The translations under genes were made by a program, and so were the position numbers. Shown here piece after piece: positions 33,201 through 45,338 of a DNA stretch of 64,000 nucleotides. The stretch comes from Maea johnstoni (Eukaryota; Annelida; Polychaeta; Spionida; Magelonidae), in contig OZ012697.1 of the NCBI GenBank assembly GCA_963942565.1, positions 14,034,449 through 14,098,448 on the forward strand, read 5' to 3'. Within the stretch, counting starts at the first letter, position 1. Every line of letters begins with the position of its first letter. The notes beneath the pieces were generated by a model. That model did no database searches and was not told the origin of the DNA. It saw only the letters and a list, made by a program, of their open reading frames with translations.

Positions 33201-36200
33201 TTGCGACGGGCTGAAATCGTTGTAATCTTTTAAAATGCCATTTGTTTTTGCTCAATCTCAATGCTATCTTTTGTTCAGTGTGAAATGAAATCATCCGAAA
33301 GGCCTTTCTGTGGGTCAATTTTAATGCGGTTTAAATCGTCAAAACGGTAACAATTTACTTTACATGCTTATCAATTTGCTCATAAATCTGTTGAGTAATA
33401 ACGATTTTGCGACAGGTTGGAATCGTAATTTTAATACCAATTATTTTCGCTCAATCTCAATGCTATCTTTTGGTCAGTATGAAATTTAATCAACCGAAGC
33501 CACACCTTTACGTGGGTCAATTTTAATACAGATTAAATTGTTAGAACCGCCACAATTTCCTCAACATGCTTTGTAATTGGCTTTCAAATCTGTTGAGAAA
33601 TGAAGATTTTGCGACAGGCTGAAATCGTTGTAATCTTTTAAAATGCCATTTGTTTTTGCTCAATCTCAATGCTATCTTTTGTTCAGTGTGAAATGAAATC
33701 ATCCGAAAGTTAACAAAACGGTAACAATTTACTTTACATGCTTATCAATTTGCTCATAAATCTGTTGAGTAATAACGATTTTGCGACAGGTTGGAATCGT
33801 AATTTTAATACCAATTATTTTCGCTCAATCTCAATGCTATCTTTTGTTCAGTATGAAATAAAATCATCCGAAACTACGCCTTTCCGTGAATCAATTTTAA
33901 TGTGATTTAAATCGTTGGATCTGTCACAATTTCCTGTACATGCTTTTTAATTGGCTTTAAACTCTGTTGAGAAATGACGGTTTTGCGACAGGTTGAAATT
34001 GCTGTAATTTTTATGCAATTTTTTTTCGCTCAACCTATGCTATCTTTTGGTCAGTATGAAATGAAATCATCCGAAGCTACGCCTTTCCGTGGGTCAATTT
34101 TAATGCGGTGTAGATCGTTAGAATCACCACAATATCCTCTACATGCTTCTCTTTTAAATATTTTATTTGCTTTTAAATCTGTAGCAAAATAAAGATTCTG
34201 GGACAGGTTGAAATCTTAGTAAGTTTTATGTCATCTTTGGTAGCTTGAAAAGTTGCCACCGTGATGGACTCAATGTTTACGGCAAATATAAATTACTTGC
34301 CAGGTCTCAAATTTCAAAATCTCACAATTCGTTTTAGTAGCCTTTAATTGCTTTCTTGAATCTATTACAAAATGATGATTTTGTGACGGGTTGAAATCGT
34401 AGTAATTGTATGCAATTAATCTTATTGTCACAACAAAAATGAAATCATCCGAAGCTTCGCGCTCGCTTCCTGGCCATGCCAGCATCATATTAATTAATCG
34501 CATTGTCAGAACATAAAAAAATATGAAATCATCTAAAGCTTCGCGCTCGCTTCCTGGCCATGCCAGCATCATATAAGCGAGCGCGCCAGCGCTGCTGCAC
34601 GAAGTGCAGCTAGCGCAAGCGAGCATTCATGTAACGTACGTGTGTGTACGTATGTAGATACAATGTATACATTCAATCTGTATATGTACCAGAAAAGTTT
34701 TGAGGTGCCAACAATGTGGTCTCACGCGCGTAAACGGAAGTATTATTTAGTACATCCGGTCACGCAGGCGCAAGATTCTGAAGTCTGAAGGGAAGTCTGG
34801 GAAATGGACATCACCTTTTGCTTTAAGGGCACATTTTGCCGCCAGATATGTTTATGCTTTGAACATTGCTTTGTCACGTAATAAGTATGGACTGTTCCCT
34901 TTAAATTGTATCAAAAGAGCGTTTTGATTAGGCATCACGCGAAACTACGCAACAAAGTAACAATGCTCACGCGACGTCGGGGAAAGCCTACACGGTGACG
35001 GTGGTCAGGACGATATGTTGAACAGTAAAAATAATTCATGAATACTCGCTTTTCTGTGGCTCGATTTTAATGCGGTTTAGAGCATTAAAACCGCCGTATC
35101 TCATTCCACCTGCCGTTGAATTCTCTCTCAAATCTGTTGCGAAATGAGGATTTTGCGACAGGTTGAAATCGTTGTGGTTTAAATGCCAATTCTTTTTGCT
35201 AATTCTATGCTATCTTTTAGTCAGTATGAACTGGAATCATCCGAGATTACGCGTTTCCGTGGCTCAATATCAATGCGGTTTAAATCGTTTGAACCGCCAC
35301 ACTTCCTTCTACATGCTTCTCAATTTGCTTTCAAATCTGTTGAGAAATAATGATTTTGCGACAGGTTGAAATCGTTATAGTGTGAAGGCCAATTTTTTTC
35401 GCTCAATCTATGTTAGCTTTTGGTCAGTATGAAATGAAATCATCCGAAGCTAGTCACCTTTCCGTTAGTCAATTTAAATGCTCTCTTAAACCTGTTACAA
35501 AATGATGATCGTAGTAATTAATCGCATTGTCAGAACATAAAAAAATATGAAATCATCTAAAGCTTCGCGCTCGCTTCCTGGCCATGCCAGCATCATATAA
35601 GCGAGCGCGCCAGCGCTGCTGCACGAAGTGCAGCTAGCGCAAGCGAGCATTCATGTAACGTACGTGTGTGTACGTATGTAGATACAATGTATACATTCAA
35701 TCTGTATATGTACCAGAAAAGTTTTGAGGTGCCAACAATGTGGTCTCACGCGCGTAAACGGAAGTATTATTTAGTACATCCGGTCACGCAGGCGCAAGAT
35801 TCTGAAGTCTGAAGGGAAGTCTGGGAAATGGACATCACCTTTTGCTTTAAGGGCACATTTTGCCGCCAGATATGTTTATGCTTTGAACATTGCTTTGTCA
35901 CGTAATAAGTATGGACTGTTCCCTTTAAATTGTATCAAAAGAGCGTTTTGATTAGGCATCACGCGAAACTACGCAACAAAGTAACAATGCTCACGCGACG
36001 TCGGGGAAAGCCTACACGGTGACGGTGGTCAGGACGATATGTTGAACAGTAAAAATAATTCATGAATACTCGCTTTTCTGTGGCTCGATTTTAATGCGGT
36101 TTAGAGCATTAAAACCGCCGTATCTCATTCCACCTGCCGTTGAATTCTCTCTCAAATCTGTTGCGAAATGAGGATTTTGCGACAGGTTGAAATCGTTGTG

Positions 36201-37280
36201 GTTTTAATGCCAATTCTTTTTGCTAATTCTATGCTATCTTTTAGTCAGTATGAACTGGAATCATCCGAGATTACGCGTTTCCGTGGCTCAATATCAATGC
36301 GGTTTAAATCGTTTGAACCGCCACACTTCCTTCTACATGCTTCTCAATTTGCTTTCAAATCTGTTGAGAAATAATGATTTTGCGACAGGTTGAAATCGTT
36401 ATAGTGTGAAGGCCAATTTTTTTCGCTCAATCTATGTTAGCTTTTGGTCAGTATGAATTGAAATCATCCGAAGCTAGTCACCTTTCCGTTAGTCAATTTA
36501 AATGCGGTTTAAATCGTTAGAATCGTCACTATTTCCTCTACATGCTCCTCAATTTGCTTTTAGATCAGCTGAGAAATGAAGATATTGCGACAGGTTGAAA
36601 TCGTTGCAGTTTTGATGCCAATTTTTTCGTTCAATCTAAGCTATCTTTTGGTCAGTATGAAATGAAATAATCCGAAGCTACGCCTTTCCATTAGTCAATT
36701 TCAATGCAGTTAAAATCGTCACTATTTCCTCTACATGCTCCTCAATTTGCTTTTAGATCTGTTGAGTAAGGAAGATTTAGGGACACGTTGAAATTGTGGT
36801 AAATTTTCTGCCATTTTTTTCGCTCAATCAATGCTATCTTTTGGTCAGTATGAAATGAAACCATCCGAAGCTACGCCTTTCCGTGGGTCAATTTTAATGC
36901 GGCGAAGACCATTAGAATAGCCACAATTTCCTCTACATGCTTCTCAATTTGCTTTCAAATTTGTAGCGAAATGAAGATTCTGGGAAAGGTTGAAATCTTA
37001 GTAAGTTTTATGACATTTTTCGTAGCGGGAAAAGTTGCCACAGCGATGGACCCAATGTTTACGGCAAAAATGAATTACTCGCCAGGTTTCAAATTTCAAA
37101 ATCTCACAATTCGTTCTACTATCCTTATACTGCTCTCTTAAACCTGTTACAAACTGATGATTTTGTGACAGGTGGAAATGGTAGTGATTTTATACAATTA
37201 ATCTTATGGTCAGAACAAAAAAAAAATAATTCATCCGAAGCTTCGCGCTCGCTTCCTGGCCATGCCAGCATCATATTAGT
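30236..37280 (+). repeat. Higher-order tandem array of ~200-bp monomers
   Basis: About 25 diverged monomers share 'cctttccgtgggtcaatttt', 'aatgcggtttaaatcg', 'gaaatgaagattttgcgaca', 'ggttgaaatcg' and 'ggtcagtatgaaatgaaat', at ~200-bp spacing. Four ~400-bp heads (starting near 30236, 32400, 34560 and 35590) split the array into blocks of roughly 10, 7, 3 and 6 monomers. The third and fourth blocks are near-identical over ~1 kb with an offset of 1024 bp. No protein family is seen in any frame. Confidence 0.85.
32400..32860 (+). promoter_or_regulatory. Promoter-like head of a higher-order unit (one of four)
   Basis: Contains an imperfect hairpin around ctgcac-gaa-gtgcag (~32417-32432), an inverted pair gaccggatgt/acatccggtc (~32565-32604) that overlaps ETS-like (CCGGATGT) and CRE-like (TGACGT) motifs, and GTCACGTAA and CGCGACGTCG elements. 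Equivalent heads are at ~30236-30620, 34560-35030 and 35590-36055. Activity is inferred from motifs only. Confidence 0.35.
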
Positions 37281-38390
37281 TTTGTGTTTTTGTGTGTATA
37301 TTTTGTGTTTGGGTGGTGTTTTTTGGTTAGGTTTTGTTCGGATGCCTTTTTCACGACGTACTGGGGCTGGCGAGAGGGGGCCCGTGACCCGGAAGTTATT
37401 TTGGTCGTTTTGTTGTACTGCGCATGCGTGGGTCATTTTGTCTGCGCATGGGCAGTTAGTTTTGCATATATTATAATGTTGTATGCGTGCGCATTGGCGG
37501 TTGTGTTTTGCATAATTTATGTGTTGGATCGCGTAGCGATCCTATGACGCAGTTTGCAGCTTGGGATTTCCCTCGAATCACGTGTGTCTGGTGCTCCGTT
37601 TGGGGATTCCCCATAGAATATGGGGTTTCCATCGAACATTGTTGGTGTTTGTGTCGTTTAGTGTTGTGATTTTTATTAAAGTTTGTAAGAACGTAATCGG
37701 TTAATTAGCCCAAAACAAACAGACATAAAATAAAACGATATTATATTTTATTTGACAAATGCGCGACCACGGCAAAATCTTTCGCAACACGTTTTTTATC
37801 GAGTGCGGCCGTAGTAATTATCGATCCCATGCCTTTGTTCCTTGGTCATTGTGAGTTAATTTAGTAGATATCTAAGTAAAGTAGTTGTCAAGAACAATAA
37901 TATCACAAGTTAATTACGATAATTTGAAGATTTGCCAGCGGATTAATAGATGGAAGTTGACGATTGTGAATCTGCAGACGGTGTCAAATATACGATTTCG
38001 CTGTAAGCGGCCGCGCCGAATGCCGATAGTTTCAATTCCTTCACTGACAACAGATATTCCAAAGGCGGGATATCTATAAAATAAACATTTTTGAAAGCTG
38101 AAAATCAGCTTGTTTAATTCTGCCATCCCATATGCTTCTGCGCTGGAACTGCAGTGTATTAGTGTTTGCACATTGGACCATATGGAATTCCCGAGTCTAC
38201 TTCGAGCCTTGTAAGTTGTATGAATTGATATTTGTTTAAGGGAAGTTATGCTTTAAGCATCTTAGTTTGGTTTATATTAGGTACAATGAAGTCATTTAAA
38301 TGATGTATGAACATTCTTTGTATCGAGTGATGTGTGTCCATGAAAAATAAGTGATACCCTCAAAATATTGCATGGCTGATTTTTTTTATG
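37281..38390 (+). promoter_or_regulatory. GC-richer segment with ETS- and NRF1-like motifs
   Basis: After the array the sequence becomes locally CpG-richer. CCCGGAAGT (37388-37396) fits an ETS site and GCGCATGCG (37420-37428) is a perfect NRF1 core, with further tgcgcatg/tgcgtgcgca forms to ~37500. These are hallmarks of housekeeping promoters. No downstream first exon could be identified; frames at 37165-37669 and 37885-38079 are unsupported. 38230-38390 shows nothing. Confidence 0.3.
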
Positions 38391-38395
38391 TACGC

Positions 38396-38587
38396 ACCAA
38401 AACTATTATCCATATTTATACCCCACACATTTTAATGTATACTCATAACATCTAGATTGAATAATGAAGTATCACACCAAAACTATTATCCATATTTATG
38501 TTGCACCCAAGGGGAAGCATTAAGGAAGGACCCCACACATTTTAATGTATACTCATAACATCTAGATTGAATAATGAAGTATCACTG
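38396..38587 (+). repeat. Short direct duplication
   Basis: The block from 'caccaaaactattatccata' to 'gaataatgaagtatcac' occurs twice in tandem, the second time with ~33 extra bases inside ('gttgcacccaaggggaagca...'). Confidence 0.85.
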
Positions 38588-38639
38588 TGAATATAGTAGT
38601 CAAACATAAAATGAAATCAAAAAGCATTGGGACTTGTGG

Positions 38640-38900
38640 CAGTCCCTTCTTGCCAGTGTGACTTACTCCAAATATTGTGAGAGATTAGTTTGAGGTCAAC
38701 CAGAGAAATACATCCCCTTGAACCGCAACGCCATAGGCACAGCATGCTAGCACCTAGGGTATGTGCGCCTCGGGTTACGCGGTGTAGCCTTGGTCACGTG
38801 ATCTGATATGTGCAATTAGCATGCAGCATCCTTTCTAGGTCAGATAGTTGCCAAGGAGATGGGAGGCAGCGACATTTGATGATGCATGGACAGTGCCCGA
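38640..38900 (+). mobile_element. Degenerate copy of the MITE found at 63666-64000
   Basis: Shares 'gagaaatacatccccttga', 'cacagcatgctag', 'gggtatgtgcgcctcgggtt' and 'ggcagcgacatttgatgatg' with the element at the right end of the window. The left terminal repeat is decayed. Confidence 0.6.
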
Positions 38901-38950
38901 TCCCGGTCTACTCATCTCAGGGTCAACCAAAAAAATTAAAATGTATCATG

Positions 38951-39377
38951 TAGAGCTGCACTCACCACTCACGAACTCGAGTGGCTCGAGCCCTGGAGCA
39001 AACTCGCCGAGCTCGAGCTGAAATGTTCAAATCGTGAGCTCGTCGATGTTGGGAACACAAACGTAACACAGGGGACATAACACACATTATCAACATACAT
39101 AACTGCTTATCACTGTCATGTCTTCATTACATTCTCCAATGTATACATTCAAGCGGTGTTAAGTGTTAAACTGACCTTTTTACCTCGTCAGCACGTGTTG
39201 AAATTAAATAAACATGGCAATGTTAATAAATGTCTGCCAATAAATATTTATTTCTTAATAGCTGGGCTGGAAAATAAATATTTTTTTGGAAAATCAGAAC
39301 GTCCGTGAGCTCATGAGCTCACGAGTCAAGCGGGTGGTGAGCTCATGAGTTGATCTCCCTCCGTGAGTGCAGCTCTA
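38951..39377. mobile_element. hAT-type MITE
   Basis: 427 bp with 15-bp terminal inverted repeats TAGAGCTGCACTCAC and the 8-bp target duplication GTATCATG (38943-38950, 39378-39385). The interior is full of ctcgagc and gtgagctcatgag motifs. Ends and interior are related to the split MITE at 20985-23448, so they are one family. Confidence 0.9.
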
Positions 39378-39385
39378 GTATCATG

Positions 39386-40654
39386 ACAGTTGCTAGTAAT
39401 TATTGGAACTTTTTTATGTTCAAAACTGAGAACCTTTAGTACTTATTTTCATGGGTCATAACTGCAGGTAACAGTTTCAGGATGGATTAAATCTGAACTT
39501 CGAGGTGAACCTTACAAACATGTCCTAAACATCTTTTATCAGCACTTTTTCGACTAGTTTTTCTTAGGCAAATGGGTCTTAGGTTTGAGTAATTTCAGGT
39601 CATCAGTGTTCTGACCATGAATGGGTTGGCAACTGTAATTGGGGAAAAAGAACAAGAATTCAACAGAGATGGTCTTTATTATTGTGCCTGTAAGGTGTGT
39701 CCAATTTGGATGATACATGAGATTTCATGAATATATTAATGCTTATTTTCCCTCAAAGAGACGCGCAGTAGCTCCTACTGTAGAGGTGCAGCAGAAGACA
39801 TCAATTGGATTTGACCTTCCATCTATGTTTCAAGTTCATTGTATAGTATTTGTATCAAACAACTGCAAATTAACTAGCATATAATCAACTAAAGAATATT
39901 TGAATCCCAGTACAAAATAACCATATGAAAAAGTACATGTACCACAATTGCTGTGTTCTATTTACAGATACATTTGCACAGTGAATGAGATGCTGAAGGT
40001 AGGGAGAGCGGTGAAGACTCCAGAGGCAAGGGCTGGGTGCTGCTGAGGGGCGTGGCAGCGAGAAGACATGCTTGTGCAGGGTTATAGACAACAGAACCAA
40101 CAGCAATGCTGACAGTACATGATTAGCTTGCACAGAGCATCTACACTTAAAACTCACATCCACAAAAACGCCACTAGTCAAGTTCTCTCCTGGCAGGTAT
40201 CAGTACAGAGAGATATATTCATGCCAAGAGCAGGAGGATAGGACGCACTGAGGCATTCTATAGGCAGTTTTCTTAATCTATACAAGGAATTTCAAAGTTC
40301 ACGACCTTGGAAACCAAAAGTTAGGCTACCAGAGATGATACAGGACATAAACAAGGGCCTCTTACAAGATCCAGGATGATATTTGTATTGTGACTAAGAA
40401 AATGTTCAGCAACCAGCTCTATATGGCATGTAAATTTATCAACCTTGGCAAGTTCTGACCTAAAATTCCACTCAATTCTAAATGCAAACCACTTAAGGGA
40501 TAAGTATGAATTTGGATGAATTAGTTGATTTAGCTCCACTGGTCAGGTGAGTCTGCAGCAGCTGATGTTCTCCACTCCTCACTCTGACCACTGCTATAGA
40601 AGGGAACAGTGTGGTCCAAGTCCCTGCAGCACCTCAAGCCTTATTTCATATACA

Positions 40655-40660
<6 letters not shown>
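39386..40660. other. Non-coding interval
   Basis: No repeat family or exon recognised. A 98-codon minus frame (39885-40181) has a hydrophobic stretch but no splice or start context that I trust. Confidence 0.45.

Positions 40661-40661
<1 letters not shown>

Positions 40662-40740
<79 letters not shown>
40662..40740. repeat. (TA)n microsatellite
   Basis: About 75 bp of pure TA dinucleotides. Confidence 0.97.
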
Positions 40741-40743
<3 letters not shown>

Positions 40744-42454
40744 TCTTGGTGGGATAGAAAGCTTGCACATAGTGGAACCCTCAACACTTCTAACCAGTAA
40801 ACATGAATAGAAACATCACCAGAAGGAACAGATACCGAAATAACCCACAAGCTAGTGATATCTTGTAGTTAGCATGATTTTCCCCAGCGGTCAACTGAAC
40901 ATGCACTTTTTGATGGGGGTTGAAGAGATGGATGGAGCTCAGAGTCAAGATCTAGAGCTACCACAGAAAAGCTACTTGTTGATAAAAGTTGTCATACAAA
41001 CATTTTCTATTTTAATTATATGATAGTCTGAAATCAAGCTCTAGCCTCATGCTAACTATGGCTTAAGCTGCATTTTTCACAAGAATCTATCTATATAGAA
41101 TACACAGCTTAAACCTTCAAGATACCTTACACAGTATGTCTTTCACTCTATTGCATCCCTGCCAGCAGCATCCATCAGCTGGCCATTTACATATATAATA
41201 GGTACAAATTGATCTCATGTGTGATGGTCCCCCGGCCTGTTAACATCCATATGTATGTTAAATTAGGTTCACAATCGGATGCAATATCTGAAAGAAATTC
41301 CTGACCTTCAAACTTCTTATTACGCGAACATTTGGCAGATTCTAGCAGGAGATACCCCTCCAAGAGTGATGGGATGAAACCAGGAGAAAAGCTCTGTTGA
41401 AACAAGTTTACACAGAAGCAGAATATTACTAAGGATCAAAAAATTCTCAAAAAATATTCCAGCATGACAAATACTTAGGGAGTTGGTGAGCATGTTCTAG
41501 TGAATAGCCCGTGGGCCTATTGCCTTGAACATGGACTACCCATCTTACTCCCTATCATACTAGGGCTCCAAGACTATACTACTACATACTAATCAGACCA
41601 TTCAGAACTGCTAGTCATCTGAACTAGTTCAACAATTATGCTGGATGTGATGATATCAAAAATCTATGTACACGATCATGGGAGTTGTGGCAGTGGTTGC
41701 CGCTTCCATACAGAGATGCGCAGGAACTATGAACCTGGGAAACAGAACAACGCTAGTTAGGGTGACTTTCAGAGATGATTTCCATTAACCTTTTTCTTTT
41801 TTTTTGGTCTTAATTTTCGCCGAAATGTTCCCATCCCTGGATGTGGATTGGTTACCAGAAAAGCTAACCGACCTCGCAGGTACCCGTCTTCATTCCATGA
41901 TTGTCGCCTGACTCGGTTGGGGGAGTTTGAGGTGGGTCTTAGGGCTAGTGATCATGATACATATAACACACCCTCCTTGTTCGAGAAACTACTTTGACGC
42001 TTACTGAAACAATAACCTTGATCTTCAGCGATGTGACTTAATTCATGATGATCTGTTAGATTTTTTGGGTTGATATTTCACTGTGCAATGAAATCAGTGG
42101 CGCCCCCTGGATTAGGTAGGACAGAGCCTCCGAGTCCGAGAGCTGGATATAGTACAAGTGATGGGTGTACTATAACAACTACGTGACAGAACTAAGCAGC
42201 ACAGACAGGGGCAGGTGGGGACGTGGGTTGGGGGACTGAAAACTGCCAGAGATGTCCATAGTAGCTATTGCTTGATCCCACACAACTCTCCATCAGTGAT
42301 CCCTGTCAGTTGGGAGAGCTCTGCCTTCTGGCACTGTAGCTGCTGTCTAAGACTCTAACACTCGATGCTACAACTGCCTATGACAAGACAAGAAAGGTAC
42401 ACATAGTTTGTGTTTATTGATATCCGACATCATCAGTTCCTCAATTTATTACAG
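40741..42454. other. Non-coding interval
   Basis: Relatively unique-looking sequence with no supported exon. It may include untranslated or intronic sequence of a gene not identifiable here. Confidence 0.4.
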
Positions 42455-42830
42455 ACCTAACGGAAATTCAAGCCACAGCAACAACCAAACAAAACACAAT
42501 AATTGATCACATTTACACAAACATTACTAATTCAAAAATGTCAGGGGTAATAAAAACATACTATTCTGACCATGACCAAATTTTCATTCAATTCTGACAC
42601 CATAGAAAAGCAATAGGTGGTGAAATATTCAAAACAGCACATAGACAAAAAATCGAGTAAATGAATAAAAATTTACCAAGTGCAAAAGTTTAAAAAGCAG
42701 AAAATTTAAGCGCAAAACAATTAAAAAAAAACATAAGAACAAAGCTACTAACAATTGCAAAAACAATCAATTAAAAAACATAAAATACAAGACAAACTTT
42801 TGACGCCATTGGCGTCCCTCTTGTTTGGAT
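42455..42830 (+). mobile_element. LINE endonuclease relic
   Basis: A frame at about 42455-42597 reads TDLTEIQ...TIIDHIYTN...GVIKTYYSDHDQIF, the conserved C-terminal part of LINE APE-type endonucleases (IDHIYTN and SDHD with the catalytic histidine). It ends at TGA. A-rich sequence follows and ends near 'ccattggcgtccctcttgttt', a motif also seen at ~7420-7440 and 54085-54105. Reverse transcriptase is absent, so it is a fragment. Confidence 0.65.
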
Positions 42831-43148
42831 TTGTTACGCAACCTTATATTTGTTGTGATATTGAAATATTATGATACTGTTTACAGGTTCGCAATGTCGT
42901 TATGCTGTGCTACTAATGGAATGATATTAGAATGTGATCTCCAATATATTATACTTATGGTATTGATGAATATAAAGTATTTTGTATCATATGTTCCAAT
43001 ATATTATTAATGCAATTTAATATAATGTTTCACCCATTCATACACACAGCAGCCCAAACCGCTTCCAAAAAAGGCCAAACATTTTTGATGATGTATTTCT
43101 ATCAAACACATATCAAACTATTTGATGAAGAAATGTTACTTAGACACC
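42831..43148. other. Non-coding spacer
   Basis: Short frames only. Nothing recognised. Confidence 0.45.
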
Positions 43149-44384
43149 GAGGGCCAATTTCATTAAGCCACTTGATACCTGGTTCAAAGTTAAACCAGGT
43201 CACAACTTGAAGATAGACCAGGTCTCAAAGTTAGGCCAATTAAGAACTTAGTACCTGGTCTAAAGTTGAACCAGGTCACAAATATGGGACTAACTTTGGA
43301 CCAGGGGAGGGATGGTTTATGTCCTAGTAGGGCCTGGTCTAAATATATATATATGGCTGATATAAAGGCTATTTTTGAGTATATAAACTGGACTTAGCAT
43401 ATACATAGCCATTTCATAATTATTCTAGTACAATCATAACTAAAATACATTTTTATCAGAAAAAAATCATGCTTGTAAATGTGCATATATTATGTGATGC
43501 AGACGAATCTAACACACCTTAATACTTATAAATTTGTACAGATGGCTTTTGTCACGTTTCCCAAAACATGCGTTTTGTCATAGTTTTTCAACAAAAATGT
43601 CAGGTACCTTTGAAAAATCTCTCAGATAAAAAAAGTGACACAGTAAATTGGGAGTAACATAAGAAACTTGTCTTAGTAGTAAAATAAACCACTGGCATTG
43701 GCATTTTAAAGATATATCATGCTTCTACACTTACATTTTGCACTTACATTTTGATATTCATAAATAGTTTGAGTGGTGCTCATATCTTGAATTGCAGATT
43801 GCAACATTTGAAGCATTTGACACATAAGTCAGAATAAATATCAAATCAATTGAAATTGACAGTGGTAAATGTTGCATGTATCAACTTTATTTTATATTCC
43901 ATACTTTCAATTAGCATTTTACATCATAATTGCATACAATACTTAATACATGTATTTTTCATTCCAAAGAAATAATACCCTACACTGGTCATCCACTATA
44001 GATGCAATAGGCTTTGTTGAGGGAGGGAGGTTTCTATTCTCTCAACATGGTGTCCTCTACTCATAGCCTTTGTTATACTGACCACAAGCCCTTGCCAATG
44101 CCCAAAATAGAGCGAAAACCAAGGCCTAGATAGTTGAGACTAGGTTTGGTTGTTACCCAGCAGGCACTGTACGTACAATGTACGTACATTGTACGTACAT
44201 TGTACCAACTGTACGTACAATGTACGTACAGTGCCCGCTGGGTACCTGGTACTAACTCATTTGATGAAATTGGACTAAAGTTAGGCTGGTTTAACTTCTA
44301 GACTAGGTAACAGCCGGACCAGGTATCAGAGTTTACACCTAGTCTAAATTGGGTGGGTTTATCTCACCTTGATGAAATTGGCCC
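43149..44384. mobile_element. Transposon-like repeat with GGGCCAATTTCAT ends
   Basis: Inverted termini gggccaatttcatt (43149) and aatttcatc.. (inverted, ending 44384 in 'gaaattggccc') are bordered by CGA on both sides, a possible 3-bp duplication. Both subterminal zones carry many direct and inverted copies of acctggtctaaagtt. There is no transposase. The right half was included in the tandem duplication described for 43605-46992. Confidence 0.55.
44156..44242. mobile_element. 87-bp palindromic MITE with TA target
   Basis: The ends CCCAGCAGGCACTGTACGTAC and its inverse are joined by more gtacgtacaatg repeats, making a near-perfect hairpin. The second copy of the duplication has the plain gttacctgg at this place; here it is gtTA-[element]-TAcctgg, so TA was the target. 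This fits a Tc1/mariner-type MITE. Confidence 0.8.
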
Positions 44385-45028
44385 CGACTATCTACTCCTC
44401 CAAAATATTGTGCAAATTCATATATATTCACAAAAGTACCAACGATTTTAACAATATTTTTCAAGTATAACACTAAGCATGAACGGGTTAATACATCTGC
44501 TGACAAGTACTGCATACATCGATATCATTGAGAAAAACATGCATACTCTTACTATACAGATGCAATTGTATAACCTAAATAAATATTTACTGACGAGTAC
44601 TACATGTGTAACCAGCAATACGGGGTGTCGGTTTCTAAAGTAAAATATTCCAAAATATACCTTGGTAAAACAATCAATGGCTTTTAAGTACATTCTCTTG
44701 CTGCGGAAAAGCAGTCGTATATTTTGATTAAACATTGCATTTATTGACAATAATGTCACAATAACATGTATATAACTATGAAGCTATATTATAAGACAAT
44801 AACAATATAGTGTACCTTATGAAAAAGAATGAACCAAATGAGATACTAGTTCAGAACACGGCAAAATTACTGCTTTGGCTTTGAGGAAAAAAGTAACAAC
44901 TATATGTCCATGCTATGATTATGATACAGACTCTACCAGCCTGGCGGAGAGGTGTCAAATGGGTCCTAATCCTTGTACAGAGTCCGCAGCTTCTGTATTA
45001 AGATGGCCAATTTAGCCCATTTAGCTCT

Positions 45029-45338
45029 CTATGACCCAGCATAGTCGTCTTGCATAAGCTCTATCTCTGTAAAAATATTGTTTATCTTGCCTTTGCGGAA
45101 TGTAAAATTATCGAATGAAAATGTTTCCATGAGGCACGCTGTCAGGGTCTGGTACTCCAGGTTGTCCAGAGGATGTACTACATGGGTCTTGGACTGGACG
45201 CCAATTGTTTGTCCTTGCCCCAAATGAGTTAAAACGTTCAGTGTTTGTTTAGGGTGGCACCGATCCCGACATCCAGAATTGCGCATCTTGTGACTTAAAC
45301 CCTTCATGGGAGGGGGCATTCCCTGGACACCTATCTGT
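45029..45338 (-). pseudogene. Duplicated end of a fibrinogen-related exon
   Basis: Minus-strand copy of 46684-46992. It encodes the last part of a fibrinogen-related domain (QFWMSGS, later DPCSTSSGQPG and DSVPHGNIFIR) with an in-frame TAA after SVPP, as in the parent copy. It lacks all upstream coding sequence, so it cannot be an independent gene. Confidence 0.75.

Noticed and set aside
34270-34626. 118-codon minus frame with repeated MMLAWPGSEREASDDFIF
   Set aside because: It arises from the higher-order array heads and differs between blocks; no sign of selection.
44448-44759. 103-codon minus frame, identical at 46103-46414
   Set aside because: The identity is explained by the recent tandem duplication. 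It lies in the 3' flank of the fibrinogen-related exon and has no recognised domain.
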